A program made the translations under genes and the position numbers. The notes under the pieces were generated by a model. It did no database searches, was not told where the DNA came from, and worked only from the letters and a program-made list of their open reading frames with translations. A stretch of 52,465 nucleotides of DNA from a bacterium (GTDB lineage: Bacteria; UBP14; UBA6098; 4484-93): NCBI GenBank assembly GCA_021158465.1, contig JAGGUN010000026.1:1-52465 (forward strand), given 5' to 3'. Of the stretch, positions 1 to 10,100 are shown in pieces (the stretch's first letter is position 1; each line of letters opens with the position of its first letter).

Positions 1-3000
1 AACCCGGTCAGTGGTAGATATGAATTCTCGATGAGCCCGCTTACCAACGGGCAGGTGATAGAATATTGCGTCTACAATCTTGTAGATATCTATGGATGTA
101 GAGCGGATTCCACCTGTGAAACGATAACGGTTGACCTTGAGCCTCCCCATGCAGCAAACCCAAGCCCTTACTATGAACCGGTGGCAGATCCTGTCAGCCC
201 TATAACGGTGGAGCTGGTGGATACTATATGCGGAATATTTATAAACTCTCTTGTGATCGAGGTTCAGGGCGAAACTCTCTCCTGGCCCGATGCACGGCTT
301 CACTGGGACGATGTCTCAGGTATTTTGACTTATACCCCGTTTTCCCCTTATGTTGGTGACACTGTGCGTGTCTGTATCATCGATGTCAGGGACAATGCGA
401 CTCTCTGTGGTGGAAACCATCTCTCTCCTGCACCTTACTGCTGGGAGTTCTATACCGATGTCGAGCCACCTGAAATTACTCCTATACTTCCCGTTGGTGG
501 AATATTTACATCCTGCCCTGACCAGGAAATATTCATATCGATAATGGACCGCAACGGCGTCGACGATTCCTCGATTGTTCTGAACATAAACGGAAGTCTA
601 TTCACGATTGAAAACCCGGAGCTAACATATAATAGTAGCACAAGCAGGCTTGAGTTTGTTCCCTCTGGTCCTGTCTTCTCGGATGGGGATATCGTAACGG
701 TCAGTGTTGATTCTGCGTGTGACAGCACGGGCAATTGCATTCCTTCTCCTGTTACATTCTCCTTCCGTGTGGATATGTCGCCGCCCTATCTCTTTGGTGT
801 CCCGTCTCCGCCTCCTTATGGATTTGTGCCGTTTTTGTACCCTGATATAAATGTGGGGATCACTGATGATTATTCTGGGGTTGACCCGAACTCGATACGG
901 GTTAGTGTGAATGATATTGAGGTTTCCTGGCCCCATTTGGGTCTTTCATATGAGGGAGACCTCCTCACTATTTCCACTGCGAGCATCCCAGGGTTTACCC
1001 CTTCTCTATTTGATACGGTAGAGGTTTGCATTCTCGATATTGCTGACCAGGTTATAACCTTCCTCACCGACTCGCACTACTGTGAGGCGAACTCGCTTGA
1101 GACGGACACCTGCTGGACATTTTATATCGATGCTGAAGGTCCTCGCGTGAATATGACATTTCCTCCTGTTGGCTCGGTTGTGAGTTGTGTTGATTCCCCG
1201 ATTGTGCTCTCTGTTTTTGACCATCTTCCGATTGATACGCTCTCACTTCAGGTGAGGATAACGACAAGGACAGGGAGTTTCCTTTACCCTTGGGGGAATC
1301 CTGACCTTCATTACATTCCTCCCTCATCGCCGGGTGATACGGGTCAGATTGTGATTGACCCGCCTCCTTCGTATTCCAGTCAGGACACGATCGATGTTGA
1401 GATACTTTCACTCAACGATTCCATCAGGAACCCGGTGGAGCCTCCGAGACTTTGGCGCTTCTATTTTGATGCCGAGCCTCCATGGGCAACACCTGTTCAT
1501 CCTCTGGAACCGAGGGTTTCTCACTTTGACGATATAAGGATTCGCGTTCAGGATGCTATGTCACCTATCTGTGTTGATTCGCTCCTTTTCAGGATCGTTA
1601 TAAATATGGTTGACACATTCATCTTCGGGGTAGATACGATGGGCTTCTACTGGTTGGCTGTGGATTCTGTTTTGAGAATCGTTCCATGGGAGTATCCTGC
1701 TTTTCCTGAGCTTGAGGATGGTGATAGCCTCGAGGTCTGTCTTATCCGTGCCACAGACAGTCTTGACTTCTGCGACTATAACCATATGGGTTCACCTGTC
1801 TGCTGGTCGTTCCTTATGAGCCTATCTGGACCGACGGTAAGGCTCCTCTCCCCGCCCGACGGTTCTGTTATATCTTGTGATTCATTTGTAATAACTATGC
1901 TCTTGCGTGACGGGAACGGGGTCATCCCTGATAGCGTCGTATTTACCTACAATACAACGGAATATACGCTTTCCTCCTATCCTTCGATGACCTATGAGAA
2001 CGATACTCTCATCTTTCCCATTCCTTTTCCGCTCTCATCAGGGGATATGGTTACATTTGGCATAACGCAGGCGTATGACTCGCTTTACAATCCGCTTGAT
2101 ACTGTGGTCTTTTGGGCAACTACCGTGGATTTAGACCCGCCTGTTTTCGGTTCTACATATCCGGCTGATGGCGCGGTTATAACGGATATGACGCCCGACA
2201 TGTCGATAGAACTTTACGATATGATAGCAGGTGTTCTTGCCGAGAGCCTGTATGCTACAATAACGGTCGGGGCGTTTGAAACGACTATTTCCTTCAGCGA
2301 CCCTGCTCTTATCTACAGCTCGACAGACTCCCTCGTTACGATATTCACCGATTCTATAGACGGTTTTCATCTCAGTGGTGGTGATGCAGTAACGGTCTGT
2401 TTGTTTGCGACCGATGCCGTCGACTGGATGGATGTCTGCCCACCGAATGCCGATAGTTTCTGCTTTGACTTTTCTCTTCCTGCTGATGGTCCAATTGTTA
2501 CGCCTATCACGCCTCATCCAGGCTGGATAATCAGCTGTCCATATATTGATACAATAGTCATAAGCATTGTCGATACCGACGGTGTGGACGAGAGCACGAT
2601 AGAGATAGTTCTCAATGGTGATACCATCTCCTGGCCAGACCCAAGGCTCTCCTTTGAGGATAGTGTGTTGTATTTTGTCCCCTCTCCCGTTATAACCGAG
2701 GATGGCAGGTATGATATAACTGTGATCCATGCGATGGATTCCCTCGGAAATGATATAGGTGGTGGTATGACGAGCTGGTTCTTTATACTTGATACCGAGC
2801 CTCCGATTGCGTTTAATCCTGAGCCTACCGGTGTCGTTACCGAGATTGCACCGCTTGTATGTGTGGACATTGTAGATTCGAGCGGAATACTCGATACAGC
2901 GTCTCTCACGGTCGATATAACATCTCCTGGTGTTTCGCTGACTGCCCATTTCTCTGATCCGTTTGTCAGTTGGTCATCTCCGACGCTTTGTGTAGATCCG

Positions 3001-6000
3001 GAGGCTGCTGGCATTCATTTTGCCGGTGGCGATACCGTGAGTGTCTGTGTAACCTATGCCTCCGATATGCCCGATACCTGTGAGCCGAATGTAATGGAGC
3101 CTTACTGCTGGGAGTTCCTCATAGCAGGCGGAGGTCCCGTTGTCAATCTTGCTTCTCCCGAGGAAGGACTTATCCTTGCCTGCGTTCCGCCTGACTCTTT
3201 CATATTTACGCTCGCCGATACGGACGGTGTTATGGAATCTTCCATCGTTATGGGCGTTATAATAGGGGAGGATACAATCCGCTATCCATACGGTGACCCA
3301 TCCATTGTTGTTATCGAGTCTGACACGCTGGATACACTCATATTCTATCCGCCCGGTACTATCTTCTCCGATGGCGATACATTCGAGGTTATGGTGCTTG
3401 AGGCTACCGATGAACTTCTGAACCTTCCCAGCTCTGTTCCTTACACATTCTATATTGACTGGACAGCTCCCTATGTGACAGGGTTTTATCCGCCAGACGG
3501 TGCTCTGTGGACTGACCCAACGCCTGATGTATGGATGCATATTGTTGACGACATCTCCGATGTTGACCCTGACAGTATTGTCTTTACGGTGAATGAAACG
3601 CTCATCTTTACTGCTGCCGACTCACCTGCTATCTGGTACGATATATCTGACAGCACGCTCTATTTCTTTGCGGATAGTGTGGGGCTTCTATTCCACAGGG
3701 ATGACACGGTCGAGTTCTGCCTCGAATATATACAGGATGCGCCTGATGATTCCTGCCCCAATCCGCTGGATTCTGCTGTCTGCTGGAGTATAATTATCAA
3801 TCAAGGTGGACCGTTTGTTCATCTGATTTCACCTGCGGAGTCGACATTTATCTGCCAGGATGACTCAATCCTTATCTATCTTTTCGATGAGGACGGCGTT
3901 GACGATACAACGATTATCTTCTCATACTGTGGGGTGGATTACACGATAGACAGCACGGCTATTTCCTTTGTTGATGATTCCCTCTTGATATTTGTTCCTG
4001 TCCCCGATGCCTTCTGTGAGCGGGAGACGCTGGAGGTTTCTGTCTTCGCGAGAGATAATCTTGGCTATGCTGCGGAAGGGGATACATCCTGGCTGTTTTA
4101 TATGGACCTGACCCCTCCTGAGGCGGTGCCTGTGTCTCCTGCCCCGATGGAGACCGATGTTGATTACACGCCGGATATCACACTTGTGATAACAGACACA
4201 TTCAGCCCAATCGATTCCACCAGCATTCGCTTGAGGATAAACGGGGTTGTCTATTCTGTCTCCACCGATACGCTTACCTGGGATGCAACGAGTGGGACAC
4301 TTACATTCAGTTCGACTGCGGCAGGGATATATTTTCTTGCTGGAAGCACTGTTGAGGTCTGTCTGGACAGTGTCAATGACCTGCCTCTCGGTGGCTGCTC
4401 GCCCAATGTCTTCACCGATACTCTCTGCTGGAATTTCACCATAGTTATAACAGATGGACCGTCTGCGATAATGATAAGTCCTCACGACAGCGACTTTGTT
4501 TCCTGCGATTCGTCTGAGTTTGTCGATTCGATACTCGTTCTTGACCCTGAGGGTGTAATTGACACGACGGTTATGATAGGGATAGAGGTGTTCCGCGATG
4601 GCTCTCTCTACTATATAGATAGCCTGCTTGTTGGCACCGACACGACAATCGAGTTTATCGGGGATACGCTCGTCATATTTGATTGGGGGGTGAGCTTCGC
4701 CGATGGTGACACTGTCAGAATATCGCTTCTCTCTGCTCTCGATTCACTTGGCAACCCGGCGGATTCCGTTGCCTGGTGGTTCTTTGTCGACTACTCTCCG
4801 CCGTATGTGGAATCTGTTTCTCCCGATGACGGTGAGTTCGTTTCGACGAGGTATCCTGAGATTCGTGCTCACTTTATAGATGATATAGATGATGTAGACC
4901 CTTACTCCGTCTTTATGACAATAACAGCGGGGAGCAGTGTCTGGCATCTGAGTGTCGATTCGGCAGGTGTTGTTTATACATCGGACGATACATTTGTGGT
5001 GGATACGCGGCTTGCTGGCATAATATTCACGGGAGGTGATACCGTTTTGGTATGCATTGATTCGCTCTCCGATTCGCCTGATCTGTGTGAGCCGAACTGG
5101 ATGGATTCTTCCTATTGCTGGGAATTTTATATCCCGACAGGCGGTCCCGTTGTTGAGAATATCCTTCCGTTTGACTTGGCGACGACGAGCTGCCTCGATG
5201 AGTCCATTGTGGTCAGTATATCCGACCCCGATGGTGTGGAACCGGACTCGATTGTGATATATGTTGGCGGTAGTATGTATAGGTATCCTGAAACCTCTCT
5301 AAGATATGAAAATGATACGCTTGTCTTCAACCCTTCGACCCCTTTCTCCGATGGTGATGCGGTTGTATGGTATATCGTTCAGGCTTACGATTCCCTCGGC
5401 AACGATGTCGACTCTGTTGACACCTTCACATTTATTGTCGACCACTCTGTTCCGGTTGCAGATTTTATCTTCCCGACGCCTGGATACATCACATACGACA
5501 CCCTGCAGGATATAACCTTCCATATATTCGATGAGATAACCTGGGTAGATACATCGTATATAGTTCTTACAGTGGATGAAACAGAGATTCCCTGGGGAGA
5601 GACAGGACTTTACTTCATCGATGGTGATACGCTTATCTTCTCGCCCGAGGATTATGGGCTTATTTTCTGCGAGGGTGAGACGATTGATGTCTCGCTATAT
5701 GTCAGGGACACGGTGGACTTTTGTCCTGCTAACGAGACAACATACACAACCTCTTTCTACATAAACGATGATGACTCGCTTCCACCTGTGTTCTCCGAGC
5801 TTCTGCCTGATTCTGTGAGGGCGCTCACTCCGTTTGTGATAACTGCATACATCGTCGATAGCCTCGACCAGTCCGGCGTCCACGATGGGATACTCGGTCC
5901 TGACGACCAAGGGGTGTTTCTTGTCTACTCGACTGTTGGTCCTGTTGATTACCTCTCCGGGACATACGATGGGATAATCTATATGCATTACGATTCGATG

Positions 6001-7113
6001 CTGCATATCGCTGAAAGTGATACAATCGTGGGCTATCCTGAAGGAACACCGTTTTACTTCCAGATAGTTGCATGGGATAACGACTTCGACTGTGCAATGG
6101 AGAGCGACCGTTCGATGGGTGTATCACAGGTCGATTCGGTTGTCTTTACCAATATCGAGCCGCCTTTAGTCTCGTTTGTCTATCCTCATACAGGTGAGTT
6201 CACATCCTGCGAGAGGCAGGAGGTTGTGCTTGCCCTCGATGACCCCAACGGGATAAACAGCTCGACAATTGAGCTTATCGTGAACGGACAGCCTCACCAC
6301 ACAACATCTCCTGGTCCACTTGGAACAGTTGAACTGCGTGAATACCCCTATCCTGTTCTGGATACGCTCGTCTTCCGCCCGACGGATTCCTGGGCAGATG
6401 CTGAAACGGTGACGGTCGTTATGGGCTATGTTGAGGACAACTTCGGCAACGCATACACAGACTCTGCCGGGATTAGTTTCATCGTTGACCTCTCGCCGCC
6501 TGTTTGCTACTCCTCTTATCCGCCGGACAGCACATTCTTTGACCCTGGTGAGTTCACGGAGATAAGGTTTGAGGTAGGAGATGAGCTCTCCGGTGTTGAC
6601 CCGCTATCGATAGTCATCGATATGAACGGTAACCTGTATTCTATGGGCACAACCCCAGGACTTGACTATGATAACGGAACGATTACGGTCGACATTGAGC
6701 GGACAGGCTTCCATTATGAGCGCGGTGACACGGTCTGGTTCAGCATAAGCGATATGACCGACAATCCGACCCGATACTGCGAGCCAAACCATCTTGTGGG
6801 TGCTTGTTCCACATGGGTTTTCATAAAGCCTATAACCGGCTGCAAGGTAACCCCGATTCCGTTCACGCCGAACCGCGATGGGTATAATGACTATGCAAGT
6901 TTCGACTTCCCCGGCAGGTTCGATAAGGAGGCAGTGGTGAAGATATACAATATGCGCAACTCCCTTGTGAGAGAGATTCATCCGGAGCATTTCAATTATA
7001 TCTGGGACGGCAACGACTCGTCTGGTAATCCCTGCCGGCAAGGGGTTTACATCTATGTAATAGAGCGAGACGGCAAGGTTCTTTGCAGTGGAACTGTGGT
7101 TATAGCGAGATAA
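1..7113 (+). CDS. Giant secreted Ig-like repeat protein, 5' end cut by window
   Basis: The frame is open from the first base, so at least 2370 residues are visible and the true start lies upstream. The protein is built almost entirely of about 100-residue beta-rich modules of two kinds that alternate (see the repeat feature). It ends in a roughly 90-residue domain (from about base 6832) with the motif FTPNRDGYND, a strand of the type VKIYNMRNSLVREI and a WDGNDSSGNP turn, finishing in VVIAR. This pattern matches gliding-motility/FlgD-like C-terminal domains (type B T9SS-like) from general family knowledge. The likely role is a very long extracellular adhesin or filament. The next gene, 7 bases downstream, is a shorter relative, followed by two barrel-OmpA proteins. 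The exact ligand and secretion route are unknown. The coding call is secure, the adhesin role is inferred. Confidence 0.9.
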   Translation, partial: NPVSGRYEFSMSPLTNGQVIEYCVYNLVDIYGCRADSTCETITVDLEPPHAANPSPYYEPVADPVSPITVELVDTICGIFINSLVIEVQGETLSWPDARLHWDDVSGILTYTPFSPYVGDTVRVCIIDVRDNATLCGGNHLSPAPYCWEFYTDVEPPEITPILPVGGIFTSCPDQEIFISIMDRNGVDDSSIVLNINGSLFTIENPELTYNSSTSRLEFVPSGPVFSDGDIVTVSVDSACDSTGNCIPSPVTFSFRVDMSPPYLFGVPSPPPYGFVPFLYPDINVGITDDYSGVDPNSIRVSVNDIEVSWPHLGLSYEGDLLTISTASIPGFTPSLFDTVEVCILDIADQVITFLTDSHYCEANSLETDTCWTFYIDAEGPRVNMTFPPVGSVVSCVDSPIVLSVFDHLPIDTLSLQVRITTRTGSFLYPWGNPDLHYIPPSSPGDTGQIVIDPPPSYSSQDTIDVEILSLNDSIRNPVEPPRLWRFYFDAEPPWATPVHPLEPRVSHFDDIRIRVQDAMSPICVDSLLFRIVINMVDTFIFGVDTMGFYWLAVDSVLRIVPWEYPAFPELEDGDSLEVCLIRATDSLDFCDYNHMGSPVCWSFLMSLSGPTVRLLSPPDGSVISCDSFVITMLLRDGNGVIPDSVVFTYNTTEYTLSSYPSMTYENDTLIFPIPFPLSSGDMVTFGITQAYDSLYNPLDTVVFWATTVDLDPPVFGSTYPADGAVITDMTPDMSIELYDMIAGVLAESLYATITVGAFETTISFSDPALIYSSTDSLVTIFTDSIDGFHLSGGDAVTVCLFATDAVDWMDVCPPNADSFCFDFSLPADGPIVTPITPHPGWIISCPYIDTIVISIVDTDGVDESTIEIVLNGDTISWPDPRLSFEDSVLYFVPSPVITEDGRYDITVIHAMDSLGNDIGGGMTSWFFILDTEPPIAFNPEPTGVVTEIAPLVCVDIVDSSGILDTASLTVDITSPGVSLTAHFSDPFVSWSSPTLCVDPEAAGIHFAGGDTVSVCVTYASDMPDTCEPNVMEPYCWEFLIAGGGPVVNLASPEEGLILACVPPDSFIFTLADTDGVMESSIVMGVIIGEDTIRYPYGDPSIVVIESDTLDTLIFYPPGTIFSDGDTFEVMVLEATDELLNLPSSVPYTFYIDWTAPYVTGFYPPDGALWTDPTPDVWMHIVDDISDVDPDSIVFTVNETLIFTAADSPAIWYDISDSTLYFFADSVGLLFHRDDTVEFCLEYIQDAPDDSCPNPLDSAVCWSIIINQGGPFVHLISPAESTFICQDDSILIYLFDEDGVDDTTIIFSYCGVDYTIDSTAISFVDDSLLIFVPVPDAFCERETLEVSVFARDNLGYAAEGDTSWLFYMDLTPPEAVPVSPAPMETDVDYTPDITLVITDTFSPIDSTSIRLRINGVVYSVSTDTLTWDATSGTLTFSSTAAGIYFLAGSTVEVCLDSVNDLPLGGCSPNVFTDTLCWNFTIVITDGPSAIMISPHDSDFVSCDSSEFVDSILVLDPEGVIDTTVMIGIEVFRDGSLYYIDSLLVGTDTTIEFIGDTLVIFDWGVSFADGDTVRISLLSALDSLGNPADSVAWWFFVDYSPPYVESVSPDDGEFVSTRYPEIRAHFIDDIDDVDPYSVFMTITAGSSVWHLSVDSAGVVYTSDDTFVVDTRLAGIIFTGGDTVLVCIDSLSDSPDLCEPNWMDSSYCWEFYIPTGGPVVENILPFDLATTSCLDESIVVSISDPDGVEPDSIVIYVGGSMYRYPETSLRYENDTLVFNPSTPFSDGDAVVWYIVQAYDSLGNDVDSVDTFTFIVDHSVPVADFIFPTPGYITYDTLQDITFHIFDEITWVDTSYIVLTVDETEIPWGETGLYFIDGDTLIFSPEDYGLIFCEGETIDVSLYVRDTVDFCPANETTYTTSFYINDDDSLPPVFSELLPDSVRALTPFVITAYIVDSLDQSGVHDGILGPDDQGVFLVYSTVGPVDYLSGTYDGIIYMHYDSMLHIAESDTIVGYPEGTPFYFQIVAWDNDFDCAMESDRSMGVSQVDSVVFTNIEPPLVSFVYPHTGEFTSCERQEVVLALDDPNGINSSTIELIVNGQPHHTTSPGPLGTVELREYPYPVLDTLVFRPTDSWADAETVTVVMGYVEDNFGNAYTDSAGISFIVDLSPPVCYSSYPPDSTFFDPGEFTEIRFEVGDELSGVDPLSIVIDMNGNLYSMGTTPGLDYDNGTITVDIERTGFHYERGDTVWFSISDMTDNPTRYCEPNHLVGACSTWVFIKPITGCKVTPIPFTPNRDGYNDYASFDFPGRFDKEAVVKIYNMRNSLVREIHPEHFNYIWDGNDSSGNPCRQGVYIYVIERDGKVLCSGTVVIAR
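130..6834 (+). repeat. Alternating A/B Ig-like module array (about 20 modules)
   Basis: Module boundaries are marked by strings such as VDLEPP, TDVEPP, VDMSPP and IDAEGP. Type A modules carry SGVDP-like and VEVCI-like strings and end in C..N followed by CWEFY. Type B modules open with an SC shortly after the boundary, then D.DGVD, then F.DGD and DSLGN. Counting boundaries gives about ten A and nine B modules in strict alternation, with one divergent module near bases 5761-6160. The repeat is at protein level; the DNA copies are well diverged. Confidence 0.8.
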
Positions 7114-7120
7114 AGGTATA

Positions 7121-10100
7121 ATGAGAAGAGTTATTCTTACGATATTTTTCCTTTTCTCCTTTCTTAGTCTGTTGGAGGCGGTAGGGCGGAAGGCTGTTCA
7201 TCTTGTCCCGAGCAGCGGGAAGGCTATGATAGAGAACGACCGAATAAAGGTTGTCGTTTCCGATAGTAGTGGGCAGTTTACCATTGGGACACCTGCTCAC
7301 GATGGGCACAAGAAGCTCCTTTTTGGCTTCCCTGCACAGTATTCCACGAGCCATACACATATATTTGTCGACGGGAGCGTCTATGCCACATTGAAGGATT
7401 CTATACCTGGTCGTCCAGCACCGTTGCATATGCTTGCACCTGCAACGGTTGTAGATACCTCTATATACTGCTATTTCGAGGTTTCCGGTGTCTTCATTAC
7501 ACAGGTTACTACTCCTGTTTATTTCGGTGGCAATCCTATGATACTTATCGAATATCATATCGAGAACAGGGATGATGTTTCTCACTCTGTCGGTGTTCTG
7601 CTTTTCCTTGACACGATGATAGACAGCAGCGACAACGCACCGATAGCCACCGAATACGGTTATTCTCGTATAGGTCAGGAGTATGTGTATCCGGAGGTTC
7701 CCGGGTACTGGCAGGCGTTTGAGCGGAGTCCGTTTCAGCCTGATTCCCTATTGATTGGCGAGGGGATTCTTGCGGGAGGGGAAGCTGTTTGTCCAGACAG
7801 GTTTGTCTATGGCGATTTCGGGCGCTACTCGCGTGTATTCTGGGATTACACCGTATATGAGGAGGAATATTTCGATAGTTGCGTTCTTCTTCGTTGGGAT
7901 GCGGTTCTTCTTCCACCAGGTGAAACAAGGTATATTGCTACATACTATGGGCTTGGCTCGGCAGAGACCGTTCCTGGCGAGCTTAGGCTCTCTGCATTCT
8001 CTCACTCGGATCTCCTGACAATAAGGGACTGCGATCAGTACTCCCCTAACCCTTTTACCATAGACCTTATAGTATCCAGCACTATTATAGACACACTTGA
8101 TTCAGTCTTTGCTGAGATAACCCTTCCTGATGGTTTTTCGCTTGAGGAGGGAGAAGCTCGCGTTCCGCTCTCTCCGCTTCCGCTTTTGACGGATAGTGAG
8201 GCTACCGCTTCGTTCAGTGTTCGTTGCAATGTGAATCCACCAGTTGACACCACATACTGCTTTGGGCTCGGGGTGTATGCCCCAGGCTACGATACGACAG
8301 GCGCCTCTATATGTATCAATGTTCCTCACAGGACGGAAACGCCTCCAGAGCTTACGGTCTTAGGGCGGTCTCCGGCTGACGGGGAGTTCACATCCTGTGA
8401 CAGTTTCTACTTATCGTTTTCTCTGTCCGACCTGGAGGGCGTGGACTGGTATAGTATGAGTTGCGAGATAAACGGATTGTCTGTTCCAGGGGAGTATCCA
8501 TTTAGTGAGCATTCCATTCCACAGTTCGCCGTAGGGGGGCGTTTCAGCGACTTCGGGACAGATACTGTTGAATTTACGCTCCTGCATATCGAGGATGGAG
8601 ATGGCTGCAGCCTTGACAGTGTGAACTGGAGCTTCCTGCGGGATGCTTCTCCCCCTGTTATACTTGAGGTATCGCCTTCCGACTACTCCTTTGATGTATC
8701 ACCTCTTATATTCTTCCGGATCACAGATTCCCTCTCTGGCGTCGATTTCTCTGAGCTCGATATTATTCTTGCGGACTCTTTACATCTCAGGGTAGCTGAT
8801 ACAGGTGTGAGGCTATCCGGCGATACGGTGTTCGTGGACTGCCTCGAGGCGGGCATCTCTTTTCTTAGTGATGATTCCGTTCGGGTCTGTATAACCGGCA
8901 TCCAGGATATGGCGGTCGGTTGTGGACCGAATGTAGCGGGCGATTACTGCTGGGAGTTCCTTGTTGCCGCATCTCATCCTACTGCTTCTGTTCTGTTCCC
9001 TGATACAGGTGTCTGGGTCTCCTGTGATTCTGTGGTTATCGAGGTAGAGGACCCTTACGGTATAGATGGAGGGACTATCTCACTTTCGGTCTCAGGGGAA
9101 ATATTTGACACCTCCTCGACGGAGCTCTCTTTCAATGGTGAGCAGATTGTCTTTACACCAGAGATTTCAAGGGATACGGTTCTCTACTTCTCTTTGAATT
9201 TGCTTAATGTTCTTGGCAGGGCGCTTCCTACTCTAACCTTCTCTGTCTGGTTTGACCATACTCCGCCTTATGTTTCTTCTTTTTACCCTGAGGGGAGGTT
9301 ATTTTCTCTGCCCGACTCCATCTCGTTTAGTATTGGTGATTCATCGAGTGGACTGGATTCGTCAACCGTGTCTGTTCAGGTCTCATCCAATTTTGGCTTC
9401 TCGAGACTGCTTTCGATTTACTCCATCGGTGTCTCATTCACTGCTGGTCGTTTCGTGATTGACCCGGAGGAGATAGGTGTTGTTGTGGCTGGTGGTGAGA
9501 CGGTTTCTGTCTGTGTTACGGCGGCTGACCTTGCTGTGCGATGCGGGGCAAATGTACTACCCGATACCTGTTTCTTCTTCTTCGCTGACACAACTGGTCC
9601 TTCGGTTTCACTCATCTTGCCAGAGGATAGTGTTATCTCCTCCTGTGATACACTCGTTGCGGTTGCTGTTTTCTCTGACGAGGAAGGGATAGATACTGGC
9701 TCGGTTCGAGCGCAACTCTCTGGTGGAATTACAGGTGTTTTGGCTTATGGTTCCGGTTTGGAGATATCTGGAGACACAGTATACATAACGGTACCTATCC
9801 CGCCAGAGGCAGAGGGTAGATGGGTCGATGTAAGGTTTACTTCGTTTCCGGACATCTTCGGCAATCCGGCATCCGATACAACAGTTTTTAGTTTCTTTGT
9901 TGACAGGATTCCACCTGATATAGTTACCGTTTCTCCTGCCCCCGGTTGCACGATTTCCACAGGGGAGCCGGATATGTACTTTGAGTTTATGGAGATCGGA
10001 AGCGGCATCGATACAGAGAGCGTTATATTCGTTGTGAACGATGACACTGTAGATTTCGAGGATGGCATCATCGATTTCTCGGGTGGCAGGGCATCCGTCT

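Noticed and set aside
2131-2949. Long open frame on the minus strand (272 codons) inside the first giant protein, and several similar ones of 100-200 codons
   Set aside because: It lies fully antisense to a clearly coding, repeat-structured gene. Its translation is rich in Arg and low-complexity, with no signal peptide, domain or ribosome-binding site; similar antisense frames recur along the repeat genes because of their codon pattern.
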